From Allobosea psychrotolerans (GTDB lineage Bacteria; Pseudomonadota; Alphaproteobacteria; Rhizobiales; Beijerinckiaceae), in NCBI RefSeq assembly GCF_002917105.1, contig NZ_PQFZ01000007.1, positions 137,762 to 201,761 of the forward strand: a stretch of DNA of 64,000 nt. The letters are read 5' to 3'. Within the stretch, counting starts at the first letter, position 1, and each line of letters starts with the position of its first letter. Positions 26,349-34,553 of the stretch are shown in pieces. The translations under genes and the position numbers were made by a program. The notes below the pieces were generated by a model. The model ran no database searches. It worked only from the letters and a program-made list of their open reading frames with translations, and was not told the DNA's origin.

Positions 26349-27311
26349 ATGGATTTGCGCCAGCTTCGCTATTTCACCGCAATCGTCGAACAGGGCTCGT
26401 TCTCGAAGGCCGCCACCAAGCTGCGCGTGGCGCAGCCGGCGCTGAGCCAGCATCTGCGCCATATGGAAGACGAGCTCGGCGTTGCGCTGCTGCATCGCGG
26501 CACGCGCGGCGTGCTGCCGACGGAGGCCGGCGAGCGACTCCTGCTCCGCGCCCGGGCGATCCTGGCGGAGTTCGCCGAATTGCGCGACAGCGTCCGGGGC
26601 GAGACCGCCGCGCCCGGCGGCGAGGTCCGCATCGGCCTGCCCGGCACGGTCAGCGAGCAGTTCAGCGTGCCCCTGATCCAGGCGGCGCGCGAGCGCTACC
26701 CGGCCGTGCGCATCCGCATCGCCGAGGCGATGAGCGGCTTCGTGCTCGATTGGCTGCGCCGGGGCGAGGTCGATCTCGCCGTGATCTATGCGATCTCGGA
26801 TCCCAAGGGGCTCGGCATCCACCATATCCTGACCGAGGAGCTCTGCCTGTTCGGCCCGCCCGTGCTCGATGCGGTGAAGGCGCCGCCCGGCGGTACGGTG
26901 ACGCTCGCCGAGGCGGCCGCTGTCGACCTCATCCTGCCCGGGATCGGCCACGGCCTGCGCGACCAGATCGACGAGGCGGCGCTCAGCGTCGGCGCCGCGA
27001 TCCAGCCCGCGATCGAGATCGAATCCTATACGCAGATCAAGCGGCTGGCCGAGCGCGGCCTGGGCTACAGCATCCTGCCGCGCATGGCTGTCAGTGCGCA
27101 GGAGAAGGCCGGACTCTTCCAGACCTGGCGCATCGAGCAGCCCTCGCTCTACCGCAAGGTCTATCTCGCCTATTCGACCGAGCGGCCGATGCCGGCGGCG
27201 GCGCGCGCCATTGGTCAGCTATCCTGGGAGATCCTGCGCGGGCTCGTCAGCGACGAGAGCTGGACGGCGACGCTGGGCGAAGATGGCGATCCGCCCGCCT
27301 TATATGGCTGA
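26349..27311 (+). CDS. LysR-family transcriptional regulator (NAC/CbbR-like)
   Basis: A 320-aa LysR protein starting MDLRQLRYFTAIVEQGSFSKAATKLRVAQ, a standard wHTH, followed by an effector domain (GEVRIGLPGTVSEQF). I use the ATG at 26349 because it is the canonical LysR start. The gene is transcribed away from the exported MBL hydrolase and probably regulates it. A palindromic repeat separates it from the alcohol dehydrogenase gene downstream. Confidence 0.88.
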   Translation: MDLRQLRYFTAIVEQGSFSKAATKLRVAQPALSQHLRHMEDELGVALLHRGTRGVLPTEAGERLLLRARAILAEFAELRDSVRGETAAPGGEVRIGLPGTVSEQFSVPLIQAARERYPAVRIRIAEAMSGFVLDWLRRGEVDLAVIYAISDPKGLGIHHILTEELCLFGPPVLDAVKAPPGGTVTLAEAAAVDLILPGIGHGLRDQIDEAALSVGAAIQPAIEIESYTQIKRLAERGLGYSILPRMAVSAQEKAGLFQTWRIEQPSLYRKVYLAYSTERPMPAAARAIGQLSWEILRGLVSDESWTATLGEDGDPPALYG

Positions 27312-27372
27312 TCGCGTTTTCGTCTTTGACAGACGCCGGCGGCCGCCCGAATTTCACAATCAAGAGCCGAAG

Positions 27373-27459
27373 CCGTCATTGCGAGCGTAGCAAAGCAATC
27401 CAGAGCCGCATGCACTGGCCTCCTGGATTGCTTCGTCGCTACGCTCCTCGCAATGACGG
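27373..27459. repeat. Palindromic extragenic repeat, CGTCATTGCGAGCG family
   Basis: The element starts CCGTCATTGCGAGCGTAGC and ends GCTCCTCGCAATGACGG, with inner arms AGCAATCCAG and CTGGATTGCT, so the whole 87 bases can fold back. The same family occurs at 34411-34532 and starts again at 63986. It lies between a LysR gene and the alcohol dehydrogenase gene. Confidence 0.85.
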
Positions 27460-27506
27460 AAGGTCGAACCGCAGGCCTGACACTGCAAAATCCGAGGAAA
27501 CGTGCC

Positions 27507-28631
27507 TTGAAAATCCGTGCCGCCGTCCTGAACGCCAGCCCCGTCGCGGCGCCCTATGCGCTGAGCAAGCCGATGTCGATCGAGGAGGTCGAGCTCGCGC
27601 CGCCCGGCCCCGGTGAAGTCCTGGTCAAGGTGCGCGCGGCGGGCCTGTGTCACTCCGACCTCTCGGTGATCGACGGCAACCGCCCTCGCCCCGTCCCCAT
27701 GGTGCTCGGCCATGAAGCGGCGGGCGAAGTGGTCGAGACCGGCCCCGGCGTGCAGGACCTCAAGCAGGGCGACCGCGTCATCATGGTCTTCGTGCCCTCC
27801 TGCGGGCATTGCGCGCCTTGCAGCGAAGGCCGCCCTGCCCTGTGCGAGCCCGGCAACGCCGCCAACGGCATTGGCGAGCTGATCGGCGGCGGGCGCAGGC
27901 TCTCCGCCAACGGCCGGCCTGTCCATCACCATGTCGGCGTCTCCGCCTTTGCCGAATATGCCGTGATCTCGCGCCATTCGCTGGTGAAGATCGAGGCCGA
28001 CATCCCCCATGAGATCGCGGCCTTGTTCGGCTGTGCCGTGCTGACCGGTGTCGGGGCGGCGGTGAACACGGCAAAGATCCGCGCTGGCGAGACGGTCGCC
28101 GTCGTCGGCCTCGGCGGGGTCGGCCTGAGTGCGCTGATGGGGGCGGCAGCCTGCGGCGCCTCGCGCATCATCGCGGTCGATCTCTCAGAGGATAAGCTCG
28201 CAATCGCGCGCGAGCTTGGCGCGACCGATACGTTCAATGCCGGCGACCCCGGCGTGGTCGAGGCGATCCGCACTGCGACCAAAGGCGGCGTCGATCATGG
28301 GCTGGAGATGGCGGGCTCGGTCAAGGCGCTCGACCTCGCCTATCAGATCACCCGGCGCGGCGGCACGACAACCACCGCAGGCCTCGCCAATCCGGCGCAT
28401 ACGCTCTCGCTCGCGCCGGTCAGGCTCGTCGGCGAGGAGCGCACGCTGAAGGGCTCCTATGTGGGCTCCTGCATCCCCGTGCGCGACATCCCACGCTTCA
28501 TCGAGCTTTACCTGCGCGGCAAGCTGCCGGTCGACAAGCTCCTGACCAGCACCAGCGGGCTCGACGGCATCAATGAGGGATTCGACGCGCTGAACGAGGG
28601 GCGCACGATCCGGCACGTCATCCGTATGTGA
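27507..28631 (+). CDS. Zinc-dependent alcohol dehydrogenase (class III-like MDR)
   Basis: A 374-aa medium-chain dehydrogenase. Catalytic zinc ligands are in GLCHSD and GHEAAGEV; the structural-zinc lobe reads CGHCAPCSEGRPALC with four Cys; the NAD motif is VGLGGVGLSALMGA. I choose the TTG at 27507, preceded by GAGGAAA, because the earlier in-frame ATG at 27453 lies inside the palindromic repeat and would add 18 unrelated residues. It oxidises an alcohol to an aldehyde with NAD. The aldehyde dehydrogenase gene 0.8 kb downstream (opposite strand) could complete the route. Its 3' end overlaps the convergent methyltransferase gene by 14 bases. Confidence 0.87.
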   Translation: MKIRAAVLNASPVAAPYALSKPMSIEEVELAPPGPGEVLVKVRAAGLCHSDLSVIDGNRPRPVPMVLGHEAAGEVVETGPGVQDLKQGDRVIMVFVPSCGHCAPCSEGRPALCEPGNAANGIGELIGGGRRLSANGRPVHHHVGVSAFAEYAVISRHSLVKIEADIPHEIAALFGCAVLTGVGAAVNTAKIRAGETVAVVGLGGVGLSALMGAAACGASRIIAVDLSEDKLAIARELGATDTFNAGDPGVVEAIRTATKGGVDHGLEMAGSVKALDLAYQITRRGGTTTTAGLANPAHTLSLAPVRLVGEERTLKGSYVGSCIPVRDIPRFIELYLRGKLPVDKLLTSTSGLDGINEGFDALNEGRTIRHVIRM

Positions 28632-29343
28632 GCGGGTTGACGACCGGGGGCGGGCCGACCGGCACCTTGAGATGGTGCAGCCGCAAGGGCTGGCGCAGCA
28701 GATAGCCGCGCACGTCCCGCTCCGAGAGCGTCTCGAACCGGGCCAGCATCTTCTCCAGCGCCTCCCTGGCCCGGTTCCGGCGCGTCGCATCGATCCCGAC
28801 GGCGCGCTCGATGAAGGCCGCGGCGTCGGCAAACGCCTCGACGCGGTCGTACTCCATGCACCGGCACTCGCTCAGGATGCCGCGTCGCCCGGCGCGGATG
28901 AGCGCATCCTGCGCGGCCTGGCGCACCGTCGTCTCGTCCTCGATCAGCCGCAGCGCATCGAAGAACGTGCCCTCGGACAAGGGCTCGATGACGACGACGC
29001 TGCCGCCCTTGCCGACGACGCGGGCCGCCTCTTCCAGAGCCGGCAGCATGTTGGGCACCGGCAGATGGTGCAGGCTGTTGAGGAAGATCGCGACATGGAT
29101 GCTCGCGTCGTTGAAGGGCAACTGCTCGGCGCCGGCCTTCTGCACATGGGCTGTCGGCGCCGCACGGCGCGCCGCCTCCACCGCAGTCTCGTCGATATCG
29201 ATCCCAGCGACGCGCGCACCGCGCTCGACGAGACCCTGCATGAGCTGGCCGCCACCGCAGCCGATGTCGAGCATCCGCCGCCCCTGCAATGGCGCGAAGA
29301 GGCTTTCGAGGATGTCGAGGGTATCGCCTGCGGGTCGATTCAT
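28618..29343 (-). CDS. Class I SAM-dependent methyltransferase
   Basis: A methyltransferase of about 241 aa with motif I MLDIGCGGGQLMQGL, the acidic end of strand 2 (GIDIDETAV), and NSLHHLPVPNML as the UbiE/COQ5-like post-motif. It resembles small-molecule methyltransferases. The start is uncertain: the ATG at 29343 gives the usual length, and an ATG at 29382 would add 13 basic residues. Its stop lies inside the convergent alcohol dehydrogenase gene. Nothing nearby names a substrate. Confidence 0.82.
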   Translation of the reverse strand: MNRPAGDTLDILESLFAPLQGRRMLDIGCGGGQLMQGLVERGARVAGIDIDETAVEAARRAAPTAHVQKAGAEQLPFNDASIHVAIFLNSLHHLPVPNMLPALEEAARVVGKGGSVVVIEPLSEGTFFDALRLIEDETTVRQAAQDALIRAGRRGILSECRCMEYDRVEAFADAAAFIERAVGIDATRRNRAREALEKMLARFETLSERDVRGYLLRQPLRLHHLKVPVGPPPVVNPLTYG

Positions 29344-29458
29344 GATTCTGGCGATGGTTGCTCTGACGGCGAGCCGGCGCAAGGTCGCGTTTTCCGACCC
29401 TTGCGCCGCCTTCCTCGCCGTTTAGTAGCTCTCGCCCTCGATCCGCAAGCAAAACGCT

Positions 29459-30892
29459 CTAGCCGTGCTTGTGCACGATCGTCTTGGTCACCGCGAACTC
29501 CTCCAGCGCGATGAAGCCCTTCTCGCGGCCATGGCCGCTCTTGCCGGTGCCGCCGAAAGGCAACTCGATGCCGCCGCCGGCGCCATAGCCGTTGATGAAG
29601 ACCTGGCCGGCCCGGACGCGCCGCGAGACGCGCTGCTGGCGGCCGCCATCCCTGGTCCAGACGGCGGCGACGAGGCCGTAATCGGTCGCATTGGCCAGCT
29701 TGATGGCGTCCTCCTCATCCTCGAAGGAGAAGGCGGACAGCACCGGCCCGAAGACCTCCTCCTGCTCCAGCCGGTTGCCGCGCGGCACCTGGCCGAACAG
29801 GGTCGGCGTGACGTAGAAGCCGCCATTGGGCACGCCCTGGGCGATCTGCCCCTCGGCCAGCACCGGGATGCCCTGCTCGCGCGCCTGGTCGATGAAGCTC
29901 TGCACGCGGCCGCGCTGCTTGGCGTTGATCACCGGGCCGCAATCGAGATCCATCTCCGGCGTGCCGGCGCGCAGCTTCGAAAACTGCTTGGCGACCGCGC
30001 CGACGAACTCGTCATAGACGGTCTTCTGCACCAGCACGCGGCTGCCGGCCGAGCAGGTCTGCCCGGTGTTCTGGACGATGGCCTTGCAGACGATCGGCAC
30101 CGCGGCATCGAAATCGGCGTCGTCGAAGACGATCTGGGGCGATTTGCCGCCGAGTTCGAGCGTGCAGGGGATCAGGTGGTCGGCGCAGGCGTGCTGCACC
30201 ACCTTGCCGACCTCGGGCGAGCCGGTGAAGGACATGAAGGCGATGCCGGGATGCGAGCAGAGCGCCGCGCCGGCCTCATGGCCGCGCCCCGCGACGACGT
30301 TGATCGCGCCGTCGGGAAAGCCGACCTCGCTCGCGAGTTCGGCCAGGCGGAAGGCCGTGGCGCAGGCATCCTCGGCCGGCTTCAGCACGACCGCGTTGCC
30401 CATGGCGAGAGAAGCGGTGAGCGAGCGGCCGAACATCTGCGCCGGATAGTTCCAGGGCAGGATATGGCCGGTGACGCCATGCGGCTCATGCACCACGCTG
30501 ACGCTGTAGCCGTTCAGGAACGGAATGACGTGGCCATGTACCTTGTCGGCAGCGCCGCCATAGAACTCGAAATAGCGGGCGGTCGCATCGATATCGGCCC
30601 TGGCCTGCGCCATCGGCTTGCCGGTGTCGCGCGCCTCGAGCCTGGCGAGCTCGTCGAAATGGTCCTGCAGCCTAAGCCCGAGCTTCGAGATCAATCGGCC
30701 GCGCTCGGCCGCCGTCAGCTTGCCCCAGGCGCCGTCGAAGGCAGCGTGGGCGGCCTTGACCGCGGCGTCGATGTCGGCGGCGTTGCCGCAGGCGATGCGG
30801 GCGAATTCCTCGCCCGTCGCGGGCGCCAGCTTGGCGATGGTTTCGCCCGTCTGGCCAGCGACATAGCGGCCGTTGATGAAGTGCTGATTCAT
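29459..30892 (-). CDS. NAD(P)-dependent aldehyde dehydrogenase
   Basis: A 477-aa aldehyde dehydrogenase of ordinary length. It has the NAD site (HILPWNYPAQMF and KPAEDACAT), general base in LELGGKSPQIV, catalytic Cys in NTGQTCSAGSR and the late motif EEVFGPVLSAF. It follows the HAAT transporter genes on the same strand but is separated from them by a 115-base palindromic repeat, so expression may be partly uncoupled. The imported compound or its alcohol product is a likely source of the aldehyde. Confidence 0.9.
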   Translation of the reverse strand: MNQHFINGRYVAGQTGETIAKLAPATGEEFARIACGNAADIDAAVKAAHAAFDGAWGKLTAAERGRLISKLGLRLQDHFDELARLEARDTGKPMAQARADIDATARYFEFYGGAADKVHGHVIPFLNGYSVSVVHEPHGVTGHILPWNYPAQMFGRSLTASLAMGNAVVLKPAEDACATAFRLAELASEVGFPDGAINVVAGRGHEAGAALCSHPGIAFMSFTGSPEVGKVVQHACADHLIPCTLELGGKSPQIVFDDADFDAAVPIVCKAIVQNTGQTCSAGSRVLVQKTVYDEFVGAVAKQFSKLRAGTPEMDLDCGPVINAKQRGRVQSFIDQAREQGIPVLAEGQIAQGVPNGGFYVTPTLFGQVPRGNRLEQEEVFGPVLSAFSFEDEEDAIKLANATDYGLVAAVWTRDGGRQQRVSRRVRAGQVFINGYGAGGGIELPFGGTGKSGHGREKGFIALEEFAVTKTIVHKHG

Positions 30893-30918
30893 GGGCGTTT
30901 CTCCGCTTTTTAACTCCA

Positions 30919-31033
30919 GCCCTCATCCTGAGGAGGCCGCGAAAGCGGCCGTCTCGAAGGATGCTCCAGGAGGCTCCTGAACCATCTGGAGCATCCTTCG
31001 AGACGCTGCTTCGCAGCTCCTCAGGATGAGGGC
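30919..31033. repeat. Palindromic extragenic repeat, GCCCTCATCCTGAGG family
   Basis: The outer arms GCCCTCATCCTGAGGAG and CTCCTCAGGATGAGGGC are exact complements, and the inner CTCGAAGGATGCTCCAG pairs with CTGGAGCATCCTTCGAG, giving an almost continuous hairpin. The same family is at 36096-36201. It separates the LivF gene from the aldehyde dehydrogenase gene. Confidence 0.9.
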
Positions 31034-31052
31034 TTATGGGTGAAATCCTGGC

Positions 31053-31772
31053 TCAATGCATCCCCGCCGCCGCCAGCGAACTCGCCGCGAGCCCACCTTC
31101 GACTTCGGTGACCTCGCCGCGCTCGATCGCATAGGCGCGCTCGGCGAAATTGCGCAGCAGGCTGGGGTTGGATTCGGTAATCAGCAAGGCGATCTCGGGA
31201 TGGCTGTCGCGCAGGGTGCGCAGGGCAGCGGCATAGCGGTTGGCCAGCACCGGGGCCAGCCCCTGAAACGGCTCGTCGAGCAGGATCACGCGGTTGCCGA
31301 TCATCAGCGCACGCGCCAGCGCCGCCATCTTGCCCTGCCCGCCGGAGAGGCCCGCCGCGGGGCGATGGCGCAGATCCGCGAGCTCCGGCAGCACGGCATA
31401 GATGCCGTCGAGCCGCCGCGCGATCTCGGGTACGCCGAGCTTCATCACCTCGGCCGGCAGGCGGATGTTCTCCTCGATGGTGAAGGTCGAGAACAGGCGG
31501 CGATCTTCAGGCGCATAGCCTATGCCCAGCCGCGGCCGCTCATGCGGCTTCACATCCCGCAGCGGCCTGCCGTCAAAGGCGATCGCGCCTGCCGTGACCT
31601 TCATGAAGCCCATGATCGCGCGCAGCAGGCTGGTCTTGCCGGCGCCGTTGCGACCGATCAGGGCGACCGTCGCGCCCTCGGCCAGGGCGAAATCGACCTT
31701 GCGCAAGACCTGCACGCCCTCGATCTCGGCCGAGAGGCCCTTGATCTCCAGGATGTCCTTGGTGCGTGGCAT
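31053..31772 (-). CDS. HAAT ABC transporter ATP-binding protein (LivF-type), second transporter
   Basis: A 239-aa ATPase with Walker A GRNGAGKTS, signature LSGGQGKMAALARA, Walker B VILLDEPFQGLAP and ITESNPSLLRNF. The H-loop region has Glu-Ser-Asn where most LivF proteins have Glu-Gln/His-Asn, a departure worth noting. It lies 2 bases after the LivG gene and is the last of the transporter genes. Confidence 0.88.
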   Translation of the reverse strand: MPRTKDILEIKGLSAEIEGVQVLRKVDFALAEGATVALIGRNGAGKTSLLRAIMGFMKVTAGAIAFDGRPLRDVKPHERPRLGIGYAPEDRRLFSTFTIEENIRLPAEVMKLGVPEIARRLDGIYAVLPELADLRHRPAAGLSGGQGKMAALARALMIGNRVILLDEPFQGLAPVLANRYAAALRTLRDSHPEIALLITESNPSLLRNFAERAYAIERGEVTEVEGGLAASSLAAAGMH

Positions 31773-31774
31773 GA

Positions 31775-32524
31775 TCAGACGACCTCCCCGATCACGCTCT
31801 CGCGCACGTCCGGATGGCTCAGGATCTCCTCGGGCGAGCCCTCCAGCGCGATCCTGCCGCCGGACCAGACGGCGACGCGATTGGCGTAGCGCGCGACCAC
31901 GTCCATGTCGTGCTCGACGAAGATCGCGGTGGTCGAGCGGGCGTCGAGGGCGCGGGTCAACGTGTCCATGACCTGGAACTTCTCATGGCTGGAGACGCCG
32001 CTGGTCGGCTCGTCCATGAAGATCAGCTTGGGCTCCAATGCGAGCGCGAGCGCGATGTCGATCAGCTTGCGCATGCCTTCGGGCAATTCGCGGACGATGC
32101 GGTGGCCGGTGTCCTTCAGCCCGACGATCTCGAGCAGCGCCCACATCTCATCGATTTTGGGATGCCTGGTGAGCTTGAGGAAAGGCGACCAGCTGCCCTC
32201 GCGGGCGCTCAGCGCCAGCAGCAGGTTCTCGATCACCGTGTTCTCGAGGAAGAGCTGCGGGATCTGGAAGGAACGGCCGATGCCGAGCCGGGTGATCGCG
32301 CGCGGCGAGAGCGCCGTGATATCCTGGCCCGCGAAGATGACCGTGCCCGACTGCGGCTTGATATAGCCGGTGCAGAGATTGATGAAGGTGGTCTTGCCGG
32401 CACCGTTTGGACCGATGATGGCGATGCGCTCATTGGCGCGGACCTGAAGGCTCGCGCCATTGGCGGCCTGCACGCCGCCGAAGCGCAGTTCGAGGTCGCG
32501 GGCTTCGAGGATGAACCCGCTCAT
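31775..32524 (-). CDS. HAAT ABC transporter ATP-binding protein (LivG-type), second transporter
   Basis: A 249-aa ATPase with Walker A GPNGAGKTT, signature region ELPEGMRKLIDIALAL (a degenerate LSGGQ, common in LivG), Walker B LIFMDEPTSGVS and FVEHDMDVVARY. The ATG at 32524 overlaps the LivM stop (ATGA). The longer open frame upstream is a shadow of LivM. Confidence 0.88.
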   Translation of the reverse strand: MSGFILEARDLELRFGGVQAANGASLQVRANERIAIIGPNGAGKTTFINLCTGYIKPQSGTVIFAGQDITALSPRAITRLGIGRSFQIPQLFLENTVIENLLLALSAREGSWSPFLKLTRHPKIDEMWALLEIVGLKDTGHRIVRELPEGMRKLIDIALALALEPKLIFMDEPTSGVSSHEKFQVMDTLTRALDARSTTAIFVEHDMDVVARYANRVAVWSGGRIALEGSPEEILSHPDVRESVIGEVV

Positions 32525-33468
32525 CGCGCGGCCTCCCCGGAGGCGCGCCTGCGGCCCGCGATCAGCCCGTAGAGCCCGCTCGGCGCGAAGAAGATGATCA
32601 CCAGCAGCATGATGCCGAGCACCGCGTGCCAGGTCTCGGGCGCATAGACGGCCGCATAGCCGCGGATGATCTGGAACATCAGCGCGCCCAGGAACGGGCC
32701 GGCGACGCCACCGACCCCGCCGAGGATGGCGATGAAGACGAACTCGCCCGAGCGCACCCAATAGGCCAGCTCCGGCGTGACATGGCCTGAGACCAGCGCG
32801 ATGATCGCCCCGCCCAGCCCCGCCAGCAGGCCCGACAGGAGATAGGCGCCGTAGAGCACCTTGCGGCTGGAGACGCCGAGATATTCGAGCCTGGTCTCGT
32901 TCGACTTGATCGCCTCCAGCGCCTTGCCGCCGGACGATGCGAGATAGCGCGCCACGAAGAGCGCGGCGACCACAGCCAGCGCCAGGGTGATGTAGAACAT
33001 CCAGAACTCGAAACTCTCGCGCTCCAGCGTCATCCCCAGAAGCGTCGGGCGCGGCACGCGCTTGCCGTCGGCCCCGCCGGTGATCGAGAACAGCTTCTCC
33101 AGGAGCGAGAAGAACACCATCGAGATGGCGAGGTTCAGCATGCCGAAGAAGATCGCCCGGTAGCGCACGATGAAGAGGCCGACCAGCGCCGCGACAAGTC
33201 CCGAGGCGGCGGTGGCGATCGGCACCAGCAGCAGGACTTCATGGCCGAGATGGGCGGCGGCCATGAAGGCGACGACATAGGCGCTGAAAGCGAAATAGAG
33301 CCCATGGCCGAAGGAGACCTGGCCGGCGCGCAGCAGCACGAGAATGCCGAGCGCTGCCAGGCCCTCGCAGAGCGCGACCGTCAGGATCACCGTCGACCAG
33401 GGCGAGAGCAGCGGAAAGGCGACGAGCGCGATCAGGAGCCCCGCGCCGATGAGATATTGGCGCGACAT
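32521..33468 (-). CDS. HAAT ABC transporter permease (LivM-type), second transporter
   Basis: A 315-aa permease with eight or more membrane segments, the motif LLRAGQVSFGHGLYFAFSAYV, and the cytoplasmic loop EAIKSNETRLEYLGVSSRKV. The ATG at 33468 shares one base with the stop of the LivH gene, a TGATG-type junction. A short charged tail (GRRRASGEAAR) ends the protein. Confidence 0.88.
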   Translation of the reverse strand: MSRQYLIGAGLLIALVAFPLLSPWSTVILTVALCEGLAALGILVLLRAGQVSFGHGLYFAFSAYVVAFMAAAHLGHEVLLLVPIATAASGLVAALVGLFIVRYRAIFFGMLNLAISMVFFSLLEKLFSITGGADGKRVPRPTLLGMTLERESFEFWMFYITLALAVVAALFVARYLASSGGKALEAIKSNETRLEYLGVSSRKVLYGAYLLSGLLAGLGGAIIALVSGHVTPELAYWVRSGEFVFIAILGGVGGVAGPFLGALMFQIIRGYAAVYAPETWHAVLGIMLLVIIFFAPSGLYGLIAGRRRASGEAAR

Positions 33469-34373
33469 CAGACCTTCCTCGTCTGCACGGTGGTGAAGAG
33501 GCCTTCCGGCTTGATCAGCAGTACGGCGACCATGATGAGATAGGGGATCAGCACGTCGAATTCCGGCGCGAAATAGACCGCGGCCGAACGCCCGAGCCCG
33601 ATCATCAGCGCAGCGACCGCCGCACCCTCGATGCGACCGAGCCCGGCCGTGGCCGCGACCGCGAAGGACAGCACGATCATGCCAGAACCGATGCCGGGCG
33701 TCAGCGAGGTCGTGGCCGAGGACAGCGCCCCGCCGAGCGCCGCCAGGCTCGCGCCGATGATGAAGGTGAAGAGGTAGATCCGGGTGGCGTCGATGCCCAT
33801 CGCCATCGCCGCCTCGCGGTCCTGCGTCACCGCGACGATGGCGCGCCCGAAGCGCGTCCGACGCAGGAACCAGCGCAGGCCCAGCAGCACGACAAGCGCC
33901 ACCAGCGGGATCAGGATGAGCTGATAGGAGGTGTAGAAGATGCCGAAGACCTCGACGGTGCCGAGCCAGTTCATCGGCGCGTTGGCGAAGAGCGGCTGCG
34001 TGCCGAAGACGACCTTCTGCGCGTCCTCGAGGATCATGAAGACGGCGAAGGTGACGAGGAGCTGCAGCACCTCCTCCTTGCCGTAGATGCGCCGCAGCAG
34101 CAGCGCCTCGACGGTGCCGCCGACGACCACGCCGACGAGAACGGCCGACACCAAGAACAGGGGGAAGGCCAGCCAGGTCGGCAGCCCCATCCCGGCCGCC
34201 GCCAGCACGGCCGAGGCCGCGACATAGGCGCCGATCGCGTAAAACGAGCCGTGGGCGACGTTGAGCACGCCGAGCACCCCGAAGATCAGCGACAGCCCGA
34301 CCGCGACCAGGAAGATCAGCGAGCCATAGGCCAAGCCGTCGAGTGCGGCGAGAAGGATCATTTCTGGAGGCAT
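33468..34373 (-). CDS. HAAT ABC transporter permease (LivH-type), second transporter
   Basis: A 301-aa permease. The N-terminus has VAVGLSLIFGVLGVLNVAHGSFYAIGAY and the loop reads VAVTQDREAAMAMGIDATRIY, both typical of LivH. A palindromic repeat of about 120 bases separates it from the upstream binding-protein gene. Confidence 0.88.
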   Translation of the reverse strand: MPPEMILLAALDGLAYGSLIFLVAVGLSLIFGVLGVLNVAHGSFYAIGAYVAASAVLAAAGMGLPTWLAFPLFLVSAVLVGVVVGGTVEALLLRRIYGKEEVLQLLVTFAVFMILEDAQKVVFGTQPLFANAPMNWLGTVEVFGIFYTSYQLILIPLVALVVLLGLRWFLRRTRFGRAIVAVTQDREAAMAMGIDATRIYLFTFIIGASLAALGGALSSATTSLTPGIGSGMIVLSFAVAATAGLGRIEGAAVAALMIGLGRSAAVYFAPEFDVLIPYLIMVAVLLIKPEGLFTTVQTRKV

Positions 34374-34410
34374 TTAGGGATCGTTCTTGGGTTTTCGATT
34401 CAAGCTCTCG

Positions 34411-34532
34411 CCGTCTTTGCGAGGAGCAAAGCGACGAAGCAATCCAGGGGCGTCGAGCGAGACGTCTGGATTGCTTCGCGGAGCCTGTACTCGGGCTTGC
34501 CGAAGGCAAGACCCGGGTGCTCGCAATGACGG
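34411..34532. repeat. Palindromic extragenic repeat, CGTCATTGCGAGCG family (with insertion)
   Basis: This copy starts CCGTCTTTGCGAGGAGCAAA and ends GCTCGCAATGACGG, with the inner arms AGCAATCCAG and CTGGATTGCT. An extra hairpin (CTCGGGCTTGCCGAAGGCAAGACCCGGG, pairing its two ends) lies in the right half and makes it longer than the copy at 27373. It sits between the binding-protein and LivH genes. Confidence 0.85.
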
Positions 34533-34553
34533 GAAGCGTTCAGAGCGAGGCCG

